A DNA stretch of 64,000 bases from Aquipseudomonas guryensis (GTDB taxonomy: Bacteria; Pseudomonadota; Gammaproteobacteria; Pseudomonadales; Pseudomonadaceae). The translations under genes and the position numbers were made by a program. The notes beneath the pieces are model-generated. The model saw only the letters and a list, made by a program, of their open reading frames with translations. It had not been told where the DNA came from and searched no databases. The stretch spans positions 434,001 through 498,000 of the forward strand of contig NZ_JACJFN010000001.1 of assembly GCF_014164785.1 (NCBI RefSeq), in the 5' to 3' direction. Positions 11,756-20,459 of this stretch are shown here, piece after piece (position 1 is the first letter of the stretch; every line of letters starts with the position of its first letter).

Positions 11756-12790
11756 ATGAAACTCAACCCCGCGCAACTCGGCAAACACCTGCAAGGCAGC
11801 CTCGCCCCGGTCTACGTGATCAGCGGTGACGAACCGCTGCTGTGCCAGGAAGCCGCCGACGCCATTCGCGCCGCCACCCGCGCCCAGGGTTTCAGCGAGC
11901 GCGAGGTGTTCCACGCCGAAGCCAACTTCGACTGGGGCCTGCTCTATGAAGCCGGCGCCAGCCTGTCGCTGTTCGCCGAAAAGCGCGTGATCGAGCTGCG
12001 CATCGCCAACGGCAAGCCTGGCGACAAGGGCACCGCGGCGATCCTCGAATACCTCGGCCGACCGCCGGAAGACACCCTGCTGCTGATCAGCCTGCCCAAG
12101 CTCGACGGCAGCACGCAGAAGACCAAGTGGGCCAAGGCGCTGATCGAGGGGCCGAACAGCCAGTTCCTGCAGATCTGGCCGGTGGAAGCCAGCCAGTTGC
12201 CGCAGTGGATTCGCCAGCGCCTGGCGCAGAGCGGCATGAGCGCCAGCCAGGAAGCTCTGGAGCTGATCGCCGCCCGCGTGGAAGGCAACCTGCTGGCCGC
12301 CGCCCAGGAAATCGAGAAGCTCAAGCTGCTCGCCGACGGCAACCAGATCGACGCCAGCACCGTGCAGGCTGCGGTGGCCGACAGCGCCCGCTACGACGTG
12401 TTCGGCCTGATCGAAGCGGTGCTCGGCGGCGACGCCACGCACGCCCTGCGCATGCTCGAAGGGCTGCGTGGCGAAGGCCAGGAGGCGCTGTTCATCCTGG
12501 TCATGCTGGCCCGCGAACTGCGCCAGCTGGCCGGCCTGGCCCAGCAGATCAGCCAGGGCGTACCCCAGGACAAAGCCTTCGCATCTGCCCGCCCGCCGAT
12601 CTGGGACAAGCGCCGCCCGCTGGTCAGCAAAGCCCTGCAACGCCACTCCGCCGCGCGCTGGAACCAGCTGCTGATCGACGCCCAGCGCATCGACGCGCAG
12701 GTCAAGGGCCAAGCCCCTGGCGATGCCTGGAGCAGCCTCGGCCGCCTTGTGCTGCTGATGGCCGGCCAGCGCCTGCCGCTCAGCGAGTAA
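11756..12790 (+). CDS. holA: DNA polymerase III delta subunit HolA
   Basis: HolA is the clamp-loader subunit that opens the beta sliding clamp. The 344-residue length is typical. The start MKLNPAQLGKHLQGSLAPVYVISGDEPLL matches the family, with the delta-subunit nucleotide-binding-fold remnant (YVISGDEPLLCQE) and C-terminal helical collar domain. Its place after lptE is conserved in gammaproteobacteria. Confidence 0.95.
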   Translation: MKLNPAQLGKHLQGSLAPVYVISGDEPLLCQEAADAIRAATRAQGFSEREVFHAEANFDWGLLYEAGASLSLFAEKRVIELRIANGKPGDKGTAAILEYLGRPPEDTLLLISLPKLDGSTQKTKWAKALIEGPNSQFLQIWPVEASQLPQWIRQRLAQSGMSASQEALELIAARVEGNLLAAAQEIEKLKLLADGNQIDASTVQAAVADSARYDVFGLIEAVLGGDATHALRMLEGLRGEGQEALFILVMLARELRQLAGLAQQISQGVPQDKAFASARPPIWDKRRPLVSKALQRHSAARWNQLLIDAQRIDAQVKGQAPGDAWSSLGRLVLLMAGQRLPLSE

Positions 12791-12801
12791 CGCCCTCCCG
12801 A

Positions 12802-12850
12802 ATTGCATCCGGACTACACACCGCATCCGTAGCCCGGATGCAATCCGGGG
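12802..12850. repeat. GTAG-headed REP, second inverted pair
   Basis: ATTGCATCCGGACTAC, a diverged inverted copy, is followed by GTAGCCCGGATGCAATCCGGGG at 12829-12850. It is the same family as 5164-5218. It lies between holA and arfA. Confidence 0.68.
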
Positions 12851-12941
12851 ACAGGCCCTACCGCACCCATCTGGACAATTTCTGTACAACAGCGCATCCT
12901 CCGCGCGCTTGCACCCCGCGAGCTATAACCGAGGACATGCC

Positions 12942-13097
12942 ATGGCGAAGAATGCCAAGCGGCCGAACAAGGCCAAATCCCTAGTCGCCCAACCCCTGTT
13001 CCGCTGCCGCCAGGAACAGGCGAAGAAAGGCAAAGGCAGCTACCGCCGCGAAGCCTCCCAGCAAAACTGGGAGGCTTCGTGCTTTATGGCGGCATGA
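12942..13097 (+). CDS. arfA: Alternative ribosome-rescue factor ArfA
   Basis: The 51-residue ORF matches ArfA (PF03889): the core PLFRCRQEQAKKGKGSYRRE followed by NWEAS is nearly the E. coli pattern. ArfA rescues ribosomes stalled on non-stop mRNA by recruiting RF2 when trans-translation fails. A perfect 13-bp hairpin lies inside the coding region (13049-13079). In E. coli such a hairpin causes termination or RNase III cleavage, so the mRNA lacks a stop codon and the peptide is normally tagged by tmRNA. ATG 12942 has a GAGG upstream. Confidence 0.9.
   Translation: MAKNAKRPNKAKSLVAQPLFRCRQEQAKKGKGSYRREASQQNWEASCFMAA
13049..13079 (+). promoter_or_regulatory. Intragenic arfA hairpin (non-stop mRNA generator)
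   Basis: CGAAGCCTCCCAG and CTGGGAGGCTTCG form a perfect 13-bp stem with loop CAAAA, inside the arfA reading frame 18 nt before its stop codon. By analogy with E. coli it should yield truncated arfA mRNA, so that ArfA accumulates only when tmRNA is limiting. Confidence 0.8.
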
Positions 13098-13142
13098 AAT
13101 GTTAAGGTCGCGCTTCGTTCGCTCAGACCCGAGATTTGTGCA

Positions 13143-14435
13143 ATGCCCCACCTCGCCACCGGCCGCCTGTGCTGCCTGCTCGCCGGCACCACGCTGCTGC
13201 TCAGCGCCTGCGTCGAGTCGCCCACCCGCGACGCCCAACCCGCCGTAGCCGCCCCCGCTGCCAGCACACCCGCAGCACCCGCCGCAGCGCCCCAGGTAAA
13301 GGCGCAGGTTGCGCCTGCTCCAGCCATCAGCTTCAGCGCCTGGCGCGGGCAGTTCCGCATCAAGGCCCTGCGTGCCGGCATCCCTGCTGAGCTGTTCGAC
13401 CGCGCCTTCAACGGCATCGCCCCGGACATGAGCGTAGTCCGCGCCGACTACAGCCAACCCGAATTCACCCGCCCGGTGTGGGAATACATCGAAGGCGCCA
13501 CCTCGCCGATTCGCTTGCGCAAGGGCCAGGCCCTGCTCGCCGAACACGCGGGGACCCTGGCCGCCATCGAACAGCGCTACGGCGTCGACCGGGAGACCCT
13601 GGTGGCGATCTGGGGCATGGAAAGCAGTTTCGGCCAGTTCATGGGCGAACAGTCGGTGATCCGCTCGCTGGCCACCCTCGCTTACGAAGGTCGCCGCCCG
13701 CAATGGGCCGAAGATCAGCTGCTGGCTGCCCTGCAGATCCTGCATAGCGGTGATATCCAGCCTGGCAGCATGCGCGGTTCCTGGGCCGGAGCCATGGGCC
13801 AGACCCAGTTCATCCCGACCACCTACCTGACCCACGCCGTGGATTTCGACGGCGACGGCCGCCGTGATATCTGGAACTCCAGCGCCGATGCCCTGGCCTC
13901 GGCCGCGCACTACCTGCAGGCCTCCGGTTGGCAGTTCGGCCAGCCCTGGGGCATGGAAGTCGCCCTGCCCAGCGGCTTCGATTACGCCCTGGCCGATAGC
14001 GAAATCCGTAAGACCTACGCACAGTGGTACGAGTACGGCGTCAAAGGCCAGCCCGGCAACCTCGACCCGCAGCAAACCGGTTACCTGTTGCTGCCGGCCG
14101 GCTACCGCGGCCCGGCCTTCCTGGTATTCCGCAACTTCAACGCCATCCTCAAGTACAACAATTCCTCATCCTACGCCCTGGCTGTGGGCCTGCTCGGCCA
14201 GCGCTTCGGCGGTGGCGGACAGATCCTCGCCGACTGGCCGCGCAGTGACCGCCCATTGAGTCGCAGCGAGCGTATCGAGCTGCAGGAAGGCCTGGCGACT
14301 CAGGGTTACAACCCCGGACCGGCCGACGGCATCATCGGCGCCAATACGCGCAAGGCGATTCGCGCTTACCAGCAGAGCCTGGGCCTGCCCGCTGACGGCT
14401 ACCCGACCCCGGCGCTGCTGCAACGCTTGCGCTAA
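13143..14435 (+). CDS. Lytic murein transglycosylase with peptidoglycan-binding domain
   Basis: The 430-residue lipoprotein has lipobox LLSAC (Cys23) followed by an Ala/Pro linker to about residue 60. The MltB-type transglycosylase domain comes next, with the catalytic Glu in IWGMESSFGQFMG and the motif GAMGQTQFIPTTYL. A C-terminal PG_binding_1 domain (about residues 370-430) includes LATQGYNPGPADGIIGANTRKAI in pieces. It cleaves glycan strands to 1,6-anhydro products at the outer-membrane face. The second MltB-family gene in this window (21473-22516) lacks the binding domain. Confidence 0.9.
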   Translation: MPHLATGRLCCLLAGTTLLLSACVESPTRDAQPAVAAPAASTPAAPAAAPQVKAQVAPAPAISFSAWRGQFRIKALRAGIPAELFDRAFNGIAPDMSVVRADYSQPEFTRPVWEYIEGATSPIRLRKGQALLAEHAGTLAAIEQRYGVDRETLVAIWGMESSFGQFMGEQSVIRSLATLAYEGRRPQWAEDQLLAALQILHSGDIQPGSMRGSWAGAMGQTQFIPTTYLTHAVDFDGDGRRDIWNSSADALASAAHYLQASGWQFGQPWGMEVALPSGFDYALADSEIRKTYAQWYEYGVKGQPGNLDPQQTGYLLLPAGYRGPAFLVFRNFNAILKYNNSSSYALAVGLLGQRFGGGGQILADWPRSDRPLSRSERIELQEGLATQGYNPGPADGIIGANTRKAIRAYQQSLGLPADGYPTPALLQRLR

Positions 14436-14445
14436 TACCTCAAGA

Positions 14446-14481
14446 GCCCCTCTCCCCCTCTCCCGTAATCGGGAGAGGGTG
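14446..14481. repeat. CCCTCTCCC/GGGAGAGGG palindromic repeat, copy 2
   Basis: CCCTCTCCCG-TAAT-CGGGAGAGGG forms a perfect hairpin in the convergent gap between the transglycosylase and alkA. It is the same family as 5108-5147 and 62159-62244 and may double as a terminator. Confidence 0.65.
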
Positions 14482-14486
14482 CAAGG

Positions 14487-15377
14487 CTAGTCCGTGCTCG
14501 GCATGGCCCATAGATGGGCAGCGACTAGGGCGCGCCAGGGCGATAATGGCGCCAGCCAGTCGCGGGTGAAGGGCTGACTGAGCTTTTCCGCACTCCCCAG
14601 CAGGCGCTGTAACTGACGGCGTACCGCGGCATCGCCATGCAGCGAGCCATCCAGACGGGCGAAACCACGCAGCAAGGCGTAATCCACCGTCCACGGACCG
14701 ATACCACGCAGTGCCAGCAGGCGCTCGGCGATGGTCTCGGCCGGTGCATCGGCCAGCCAGGTATCCAGCGGCAGATGGCCGGCCACAATTTCGCGACTGA
14801 GCAAGAGCAGTGTCTGCGCCTTGGCCTGGGAGAAACCGGCCGCACGCAGCTGCGACTCCTGAAGGGCGGCGACCGCCTGAGCATCCGGATAGCAGAACAG
14901 GCCACTGGAGTGTGCTCGTCCGGCCAGCTGAATCAGCTTGCGGCGTAGACTAATCGCCACCGGCAGGCTGATCTGCTGGCCACTGATGGCCCAACTCAGC
15001 GCCTCGAACGGCGTGGCTGCCTGCGGCACGCGCAGGCCGGCGTGACGGGCGAGCAAAGGCCCCAGCTGCGGATGCCCAGCGTATGCCGTCTCGAAATCCC
15101 GCACCGGCTGGGTCAGGCCCAGCATGTGAACGACCAGCGACCGCAGCGGGTCGGCATCCTCCACTACCGGGCCGTCCACCACGAGATGAGCAGTGACGCG
15201 GGCCGCGTCGAAACGGATGCTCAGGCATGCCGGCAGCCCCTGCCAGAGCACGCCCTTATCCAGGCCATCAACCCTTACCCGCTCAGCCAGGGCCTGCCCA
15301 TCGCGGCGGTGGAACGCCAGCAAATCGGCCACCCGATAATCCGTGGGCAGCTCAAGGGAACAGTCAAGACGGCTCAT
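14487..15377 (-). CDS. alkA: DNA-3-methyladenine glycosylase II (AlkA)
   Basis: This 296-residue HhH-GPD base-excision glycosylase removes alkylated purines. It has an N-terminal AlkA_N domain, then the helix-hairpin-helix LLALRGIGPWTVDYALLRG, with the catalytic Asp about 15 residues later in SLHGDAAVR. ATG 15377 has an AGGGA site upstream; the upstream in-frame start adds six residues. A second, unrelated alkyl-base glycosylase (mpg) lies at 28507. Regulation by the Ada response cannot be judged here. Confidence 0.9.
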   Translation of the reverse strand: MSRLDCSLELPTDYRVADLLAFHRRDGQALAERVRVDGLDKGVLWQGLPACLSIRFDAARVTAHLVVDGPVVEDADPLRSLVVHMLGLTQPVRDFETAYAGHPQLGPLLARHAGLRVPQAATPFEALSWAISGQQISLPVAISLRRKLIQLAGRAHSSGLFCYPDAQAVAALQESQLRAAGFSQAKAQTLLLLSREIVAGHLPLDTWLADAPAETIAERLLALRGIGPWTVDYALLRGFARLDGSLHGDAAVRRQLQRLLGSAEKLSQPFTRDWLAPLSPWRALVAAHLWAMPSTD

Positions 15378-15554
15378 GGATATCCCTACACACAAGTGCT
15401 GAAACTCCGCCTGGGCGGTCGGTAGACGAAGACTACACTGGATGGACTGTGGCCCTGGCGACAGTGGTCAATACGGCGCATAGACGAGCGAAGAAACGCC
15501 ACCTGAAAGCCGTCATGGATTGCCCTGCATTCAATCCCTAAGGAGCCTTTGCCG

Positions 15555-16871
15555 ATGTTCAATAACAAACTGAAAGAGGAGCTGGCCCGCTTGCGTAACG
15601 AGCTGGCCAGCATGCGCCAGATCAAGGACTCGTTCTACAGCGAGCTGCTGGTACTGGAGATAGATCCCGATGGCCGCATCCGCTATGCCAACGACAACTT
15701 TCTCAGCGAGATGCTCTACCACGGGGACGCCCTGCTCGGGCGCCAGCTGGACTCACTGATTCCCGACTCCTTCCGCCACGAAGCCAACTACCCGAGACTG
15801 CAGCAGGCCCTGCGCGCACGCGAGCACCTCAGTGGTGCCTTCCGCCTGCTACGCGGCAATGGTGAAGAAGCCTGGCTGCGCGCGATCTGGCAGCCGGTAA
15901 TGAACAGCCGGGTAGAGCTGTCCTATTTCACCCTCTGCGCCAACGACCTGACCCGCACCATCAGTACGTCCAAGGAACACGAGGGACTGATCGGCGCCCT
16001 GCTGCGCTCAACTGCGGTGATCGAGTTCAACCTGGCCGGCGAAGTGTTGACCGCCAACGAGCGCTTCCTCGGTGGCATGGGCTATCGCCTGGAGCAGATT
16101 CTGGGCAAACACCACCGCATGTTCTGCGACGCAGATGAGTACAACTCGCAGGCTTACCGCGACTTCTGGGCCCGCCTGAATCGCGGCGAGTTCGTCGCCG
16201 GACGATTCAAGCGCGTCGACAGCCATGGCCGCACAGTCTGGCTGGAGGCTTCCTACAACCCGGTGCGCGACCACCACGAACGCCTGTACAAGGTGGTCAA
16301 GTTCGCCACCGTGATTACCGATCAGGTCAACCAGGAACAGGCCGTGGCGGAAGCGGCGAACATCGCCTACAGCATCTCTCAACAGACCGACGGCAGCGCC
16401 AACAAGGGTGCCGCCGTGGTTCGCCAGACGGTCGAAGTGATGCAGCGCATCGCCCGTCAGGTGCAGGAGGCGAGCGACGGCATCGAGGCGCTGGACAAGC
16501 AGTCGCAACTGATCAGCACCATCATGCAGACCATTCGCGGCATCGCCGACCAGACCAATCTGCTGGCACTCAATGCCGCTATCGAGGCGGCGCGCGCCGG
16601 CGAGCAAGGCCGTGGCTTCGCCGTGGTGGCCGACGAGGTGCGCCAGCTGGCTGGGCGCACCAGTCAGGCCACCGAAGAAATCGTCGAAGTGGTGCAGAAG
16701 AACCAGAGCCTGGCCCAGAGCGCGGTGGCCAGCATGGCCAGCAGCAGCCAGCAGGCCGAGCAGGGCCTGAATCTGGCCAGCGAGGCCGGCGCAGTGATCG
16801 TGGAGATTCAGGACGGCGCCAAGCAGGTGGTGCAGGCCGTGGAACAGTTCGCCAGCCAGCTCAAGACCTGA
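15555..16871 (+). CDS. Soluble double-PAS chemoreceptor (BdlA-like)
   Basis: This 438-residue methyl-accepting protein has no membrane helix. PAS-a covers about residues 15-125, PAS-b ([20 protein letters not shown] onward) about 150-260, and the MCP signalling hairpin about 290-435 with the canonical tip [19 protein letters not shown]. The layout matches P. aeruginosa BdlA (biofilm dispersion) and Aer-like redox sensors. Whether it binds heme or FAD cannot be read here. ATG 15555 lies 10 nt after AAGGA; the TTG at 15549 is too close to it. It stands alone between alkA and lipA. Confidence 0.88.
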   Translation: MFNNKLKEELARLRNELASMRQIKDSFYSELLVLEIDPDGRIRYANDNFLSEMLYHGDALLGRQLDSLIPDSFRHEANYPRLQQALRAREHLSGAFRLLRGNGEEAWLRAIWQPVMNSRVELSYFTLCANDLTRTISTSKEHEGLIGALLRSTAVIEFNLAGEVLTANERFLGGMGYRLEQILGKHHRMFCDADEYNSQAYRDFWARLNRGEFVAGRFKRVDSHGRTVWLEASYNPVRDHHERLYKVVKFATVITDQVNQEQAVAEAANIAYSISQQTDGSANKGAAVVRQTVEVMQRIARQVQEASDGIEALDKQSQLISTIMQTIRGIADQTNLLALNAAIEAARAGEQGRGFAVVADEVRQLAGRTSQATEEIVEVVQKNQSLAQSAVASMASSSQQAEQGLNLASEAGAVIVEIQDGAKQVVQAVEQFASQLKT

Positions 16872-17056
16872 CAGCCTACGCCAGCGAACAACCACTGGCG
16901 GCTCGTGAACCTGTCGCCGGGCCCATATCCTCGGCACCCAGCCATGCGCCGACAGGCGCCGACAGGCGCTGGCAGTCGCCCCAAGGCGTCATATGGTAGA
17001 CTGCAAAACGGCCAAAAGCCCCGCTACCGCAGCCTCCTACCGGAGCCGAGATCTCG

Positions 17057-18109
17057 ATGTCCGACACAGCCCCGCCCAAGCCCGTATCCAGCGGCGAAAA
17101 ATTTCGCACCCCCCAGGGAATCACCGCGATCAAGGATGGCCAGAAGCGTCGCGCTTCGGCCGAACCCCATATCGTCGAACCCAAGCCGAGCTGGTTGCGG
17201 GTCAAGGTGCCGAGTGGCAGCCGCTTCGAGGCGGTCAAACGCAACGTCAACGAGCATCGCCTGAGCACCGTCTGCCAGGAATCCCACTGCCCGAACATGG
17301 GTGAATGCTGGTCCAACGGCACCGCCACCATCATGTTGATGGGCTCGGTCTGCACCCGTGCCTGCCGCTTCTGTGCGGTCGACACCGGTAACCCGAATGG
17401 CTGGCTGGACCAGGAAGAACCGCAGAACACCGCCAAGTCGGTGGAACTGATGGGCCTGCGCTACATCGTCCTGACCTCGGTAGACCGCGATGACCTGGCC
17501 GATGGCGGCGCCGCCCACTACGCGGCCTGCGTGCAGGCGATCAAGGCCAATACGCCGCAGGTGGTGGTGGAGGCCCTGACTCCGGACTTCGATGGCGATC
17601 ACGCGGCCATCGCCCGCGTGGTGGACTCCGGCCTGGAGGTCTTCGCGCAGAACGTCGAGACGGTCAAACGCCTGACCTATGAGGTACGAGATCCCCGCGC
17701 CGGTTACGAGAAGACCCTGAAGGTACTGGAGCACGCCAAGCGCCATCGCCCCAGCGTCATCACCAAGACCAGCCTGATGCTGGGCCTCGGCGAGACCGAC
17801 GAGGAAATCCTGCAGACCATGGATGACCTGCGCGCCATAGGCGTCGACATCCTCACCCTCGGTCAATACCTGCAGCCCACCCGCAACCACTTGAAGGTGC
17901 AGCGCTGGGTCAGCCCCGAGGAGTTCAACCGCTTGCGTGACATCGGTCTGGAAAAAGGCTTCATGGAAGTCGCTGCCGGCCCACTGGTGCGTTCCAGCTA
18001 CCGTGCCGATCGGGTGTTCGAGAAGAACAACCTGGGCCTGGCCGCCCCCGTGCAGGTGCCCGGCCAGCAGCAGAACGACAGCCTGATTCCGACGCTCAAC
18101 CTGAGCTGA
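17057..18109 (+). CDS. lipA: Lipoyl synthase
   Basis: LipA inserts two sulfurs into protein-bound octanoyl chains to make lipoate. The 350-residue protein has both Fe-S clusters: the auxiliary cluster cysteines C73, C78 and C84 ([12 protein letters not shown]) and the radical SAM cysteines C99, C103 and C106 (CTRACRFC). The N-terminal extension is longer than in E. coli. It is convergent with lipB, the preceding step of the pathway, across a hairpin terminator. Confidence 0.97.
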   Translation: MSDTAPPKPVSSGEKFRTPQGITAIKDGQKRRASAEPHIVEPKPSWLRVKVPSGSRFEAVKRNVNEHRLSTVCQESHCPNMGECWSNGTATIMLMGSVCTRACRFCAVDTGNPNGWLDQEEPQNTAKSVELMGLRYIVLTSVDRDDLADGGAAHYAACVQAIKANTPQVVVEALTPDFDGDHAAIARVVDSGLEVFAQNVETVKRLTYEVRDPRAGYEKTLKVLEHAKRHRPSVITKTSLMLGLGETDEEILQTMDDLRAIGVDILTLGQYLQPTRNHLKVQRWVSPEEFNRLRDIGLEKGFMEVAAGPLVRSSYRADRVFEKNNLGLAAPVQVPGQQQNDSLIPTLNLS

Positions 18110-18122
18110 TAATGAAGGATTG

Positions 18123-18151
18123 GAAGGCCGAGAGCTATCGACTCGGCCTTC
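18123..18151. terminator. Hairpin between convergent lipA and lipB
   Basis: AAGGCCGAG and CTCGGCCTT pair over 9 bp (10 with the flanking G-C) around a 9-nt loop. It lies 13 nt after lipA and 6 nt before the lipB stop, and probably serves both strands. Confidence 0.6.
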
Positions 18152-18157
18152 AGCTCG

Positions 18158-18778
18158 TCAGGCGGCGTAACCCAGGCGCTCGCGCAGAGCGCGCTCCAGG
18201 CGTTGCGCCACCTCGTCGAGCGCAGGCGGGGTGGCAAGCAGCTCCTTGAGCTGGATCATCTTCAAACCACTGTAGCCGCAAGGATTGATGCGCTGGAACG
18301 GCGACATATCCATGTCGACATTCAGCGCCAGGCCGTGGAATGAGCAACCATTGCGCACCCGCAGGCCCAACGAGGCGATCTTGTCACCGTTGACGTAGAC
18401 ACCCGGGGCGTCGGCCTTCGGCGCCGCTTCGACGCCATAGCTGGCCAGCACATCGACCAGCGCCTGCTCCATGGCGGTGACCAGCTCGCGCACTCCCAGC
18501 TTCTGCCGCCGCAAATTCAGCATCAGGTAGGCCACCAGCTGGCCGGGCCCATGGTAGGTAACCTGGCCACCACGCTCGACCTGAATCACTGGAATATCGC
18601 CCGGTGCCAGCAGGTGCTCGGCCTTGCCGGCCTGACCCTGGGTGAATACCTGTGGATGTTGCAGCAGCCAGATTTCGTCGGGGGTCGACTCATCGCGTTC
18701 GGCAGTGAAGCTGCGCATGGCTTCCAGGGTCGGCAGGTACTCCACCAACCCCAGGTGACGCACGACGAGCGCTGCCAC
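18158..18778 (-). CDS. lipB: Octanoyltransferase LipB
   Basis: LipB moves the octanoyl group from acyl carrier protein to lipoyl domains. The 206-residue product carries [16 protein letters not shown] and the catalytic Lys/Cys pair in [17 protein letters not shown]. It starts with GTG at 18778, overlapping the TAG stop of ybeD by one base (TAGTG), which implies coupling. It is the last gene of the long minus-strand block starting at proA. Confidence 0.95.
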   Translation of the reverse strand: MAALVVRHLGLVEYLPTLEAMRSFTAERDESTPDEIWLLQHPQVFTQGQAGKAEHLLAPGDIPVIQVERGGQVTYHGPGQLVAYLMLNLRRQKLGVRELVTAMEQALVDVLASYGVEAAPKADAPGVYVNGDKIASLGLRVRNGCSFHGLALNVDMDMSPFQRINPCGYSGLKMIQLKELLATPPALDEVAQRLERALRERLGYAA

Positions 18779-19056
18779 TAGAGCACCATGTGCACGCGGC
18801 CGGTGGCTTTCAGGTCGAGATGGATCGCCTGCAGCTGCTCCACGCCGGTGGCTGTGATATGCACCTGCACGGACAGGAAGCGGCCGTTACGGCTGTCGCG
18901 CACCACCAGACTGGTGGAGTCGAAGCCTGGCGCGTGGCGCTGCATCACTTCGATCACCAGATCGGTGAAGCCGTCGCCCGCCTCACCGATCACCTTGATC
19001 GGGTAGCGCTCGCAGGGGAATTCGATTTTCGGGGCTTGAACTTCGCTATCGGTCAT
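18778..19056 (-). CDS. ybeD: YbeD/DUF493 family protein
   Basis: This 92-residue small protein has [15 protein letters not shown] and the ACT-like fold pattern of the YbeD family, always found between dacA/dacC and lipB. It has been suggested to regulate lipoylation allosterically, without firm proof. ATG 19056 is chosen because GGAG lies 8 nt upstream; the GTG at 19065 would overlap that site. Its stop overlaps lipB by one base. Confidence 0.92.
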   Translation of the reverse strand: MTDSEVQAPKIEFPCERYPIKVIGEAGDGFTDLVIEVMQRHAPGFDSTSLVVRDSRNGRFLSVQVHITATGVEQLQAIHLDLKATGRVHMVL

Positions 19057-19090
19057 CGTGGCCACTCCGGACTTGTCGCCCGTGAAATGC

Positions 19091-19116
19091 AGGACGCCCC
19101 GATTACGGGGCGTCCT
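19091..19116. terminator. Hairpin in the dacC-ybeD gap
   Basis: AGGACGCCCC and GGGGCGTCCT form a perfect 10-bp stem with loop GATTAC. It lies between dacC and ybeD on their transcribed strand. There is no strong T-tract, so partial termination is more likely than full. Confidence 0.5.
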
Positions 19117-19178
19117 TGTGAGTCATAACCCTAATTTTGGGCCCGAACGGCAACCTTTCAAGGCCGCCTGGCGACTCT

Positions 19179-20357
19179 TTAGTTGAACAGTCCGTAGAAG
19201 AACAGGCGGATACCATCCCACAGGCGGCGGAAGAAACCACCCTCCTCGACGGCCTCGAGGGCAATCAGGTTGGCGCTGTGCAGCACTTCTTCACCCAGTT
19301 TGACTTCGACCTTGCCGATCACGTCGCCTTGCTTGAGTGGTGCCTGCAGCTGCGGCTCGAGGATCATGCTGGCTTGCAGCTTCTTCACCTGGCCTTTCGG
19401 CAGGGTCATGGTCAGATCCTCAGCCAGGCCGGCCTTGACCTGACGAGTGGTGCCTTTCCAGACCTGCGCCTGAGCCAGCTCTTCGCCCTTCTTGTAGAAG
19501 GTCTGGGTTTCGAAGAAACGGAAACCGTAGGTCAGCAGCTTCTGTGTCTCAGCGGCACGGACCTTCTCGCTGTCGGTACCGAACACCGAGGTGATCATGC
19601 GCGCGCCTTCGCGCACGGCAGAGGCGACCAGGCAGTAACCGGCTTCTTCGGTGTGACCGGTTTTCAGGCCGTCCACGGTGCTGTCGCGCCACAGCAGCAG
19701 GTTGCGGTTGCCCTGCTTGATGTTGTTCCAGAGGAACTCCTTCTGCGAGTAGATCGCATAGTGCTCCTGGTCTTCGTTGATGATGGCGCGGGCCAGGATG
19801 GCCATGTCATGGGCACTGGAGTAGTGCTCGGGGTGCGGCAGGCCAGTGGCGTTCATGAAGTGCGAGTTCTTCATGCCCAGGCGCTCGGCGGTTTCGTTCA
19901 TCATGTCGGCGAAGGCGTCTTCGCTGCCGGCGATGTACTCGGCCAGGGCAATGCTGGCGTCGTTACCGGACTGGATGATGACGCCATGCAGCAGATCATC
20001 CACCGAAGCCTGGCTGTTCAGCGGCAGGAACATGGTGGAGCCCCCAGAGGCAGCACCACCGGTACGCCAGGCATGCTCGCTGATGGGCACCATGTCCTGC
20101 TCACCGATCTTGCCCTTGCGAATTTCCAGGGTGGCGATGTAGGCGGTCATCAGCTTGGTCAGGCTGGCTGGAGGCAGGCGCTGATCGCCGTTATTTTCAA
20201 CCAATACCTTGCCACTGGCAGCGTCGAGCAGAACGTAGGACTTGGCCGCCAGTTGCGGTGGCGAAGGGATGGCGCTGTCCTGGGCGGCCTGAGCGAGTGG
20301 CGCGCCGAGCAGCAAGGTGAACAGGGAAAGGCAGCGGGCAAAGCGGGAGATATTCAT
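19179..20357 (-). CDS. dacC: D-alanyl-D-alanine carboxypeptidase (PBP5/6 type)
   Basis: DacC trims the terminal D-Ala from peptidoglycan pentapeptides. The 392-residue protein has a signal peptide ending at LAQAA, then active-site motifs SLTK (Ser65, Lys68), SGND and KTG (DGLKTGHTEEAG). A C-terminal PBP5 beta domain precedes an amphipathic membrane anchor (FFRRLWDGIRLFFYGLFN). It follows rlpA by 102 nt and precedes ybeD. Confidence 0.95.
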   Translation of the reverse strand: MNISRFARCLSLFTLLLGAPLAQAAQDSAIPSPPQLAAKSYVLLDAASGKVLVENNGDQRLPPASLTKLMTAYIATLEIRKGKIGEQDMVPISEHAWRTGGAASGGSTMFLPLNSQASVDDLLHGVIIQSGNDASIALAEYIAGSEDAFADMMNETAERLGMKNSHFMNATGLPHPEHYSSAHDMAILARAIINEDQEHYAIYSQKEFLWNNIKQGNRNLLLWRDSTVDGLKTGHTEEAGYCLVASAVREGARMITSVFGTDSEKVRAAETQKLLTYGFRFFETQTFYKKGEELAQAQVWKGTTRQVKAGLAEDLTMTLPKGQVKKLQASMILEPQLQAPLKQGDVIGKVEVKLGEEVLHSANLIALEAVEEGGFFRRLWDGIRLFFYGLFN

Positions 20358-20459
20358 CCGTCTCTCTAAAATGGCTATTCAACAATGGCACAGACGAGCC
20401 GGAGGCTCGCCTGCATTCCCCATCACCCTTGAACTGCACGGGCAATGGACGAAAGGACT

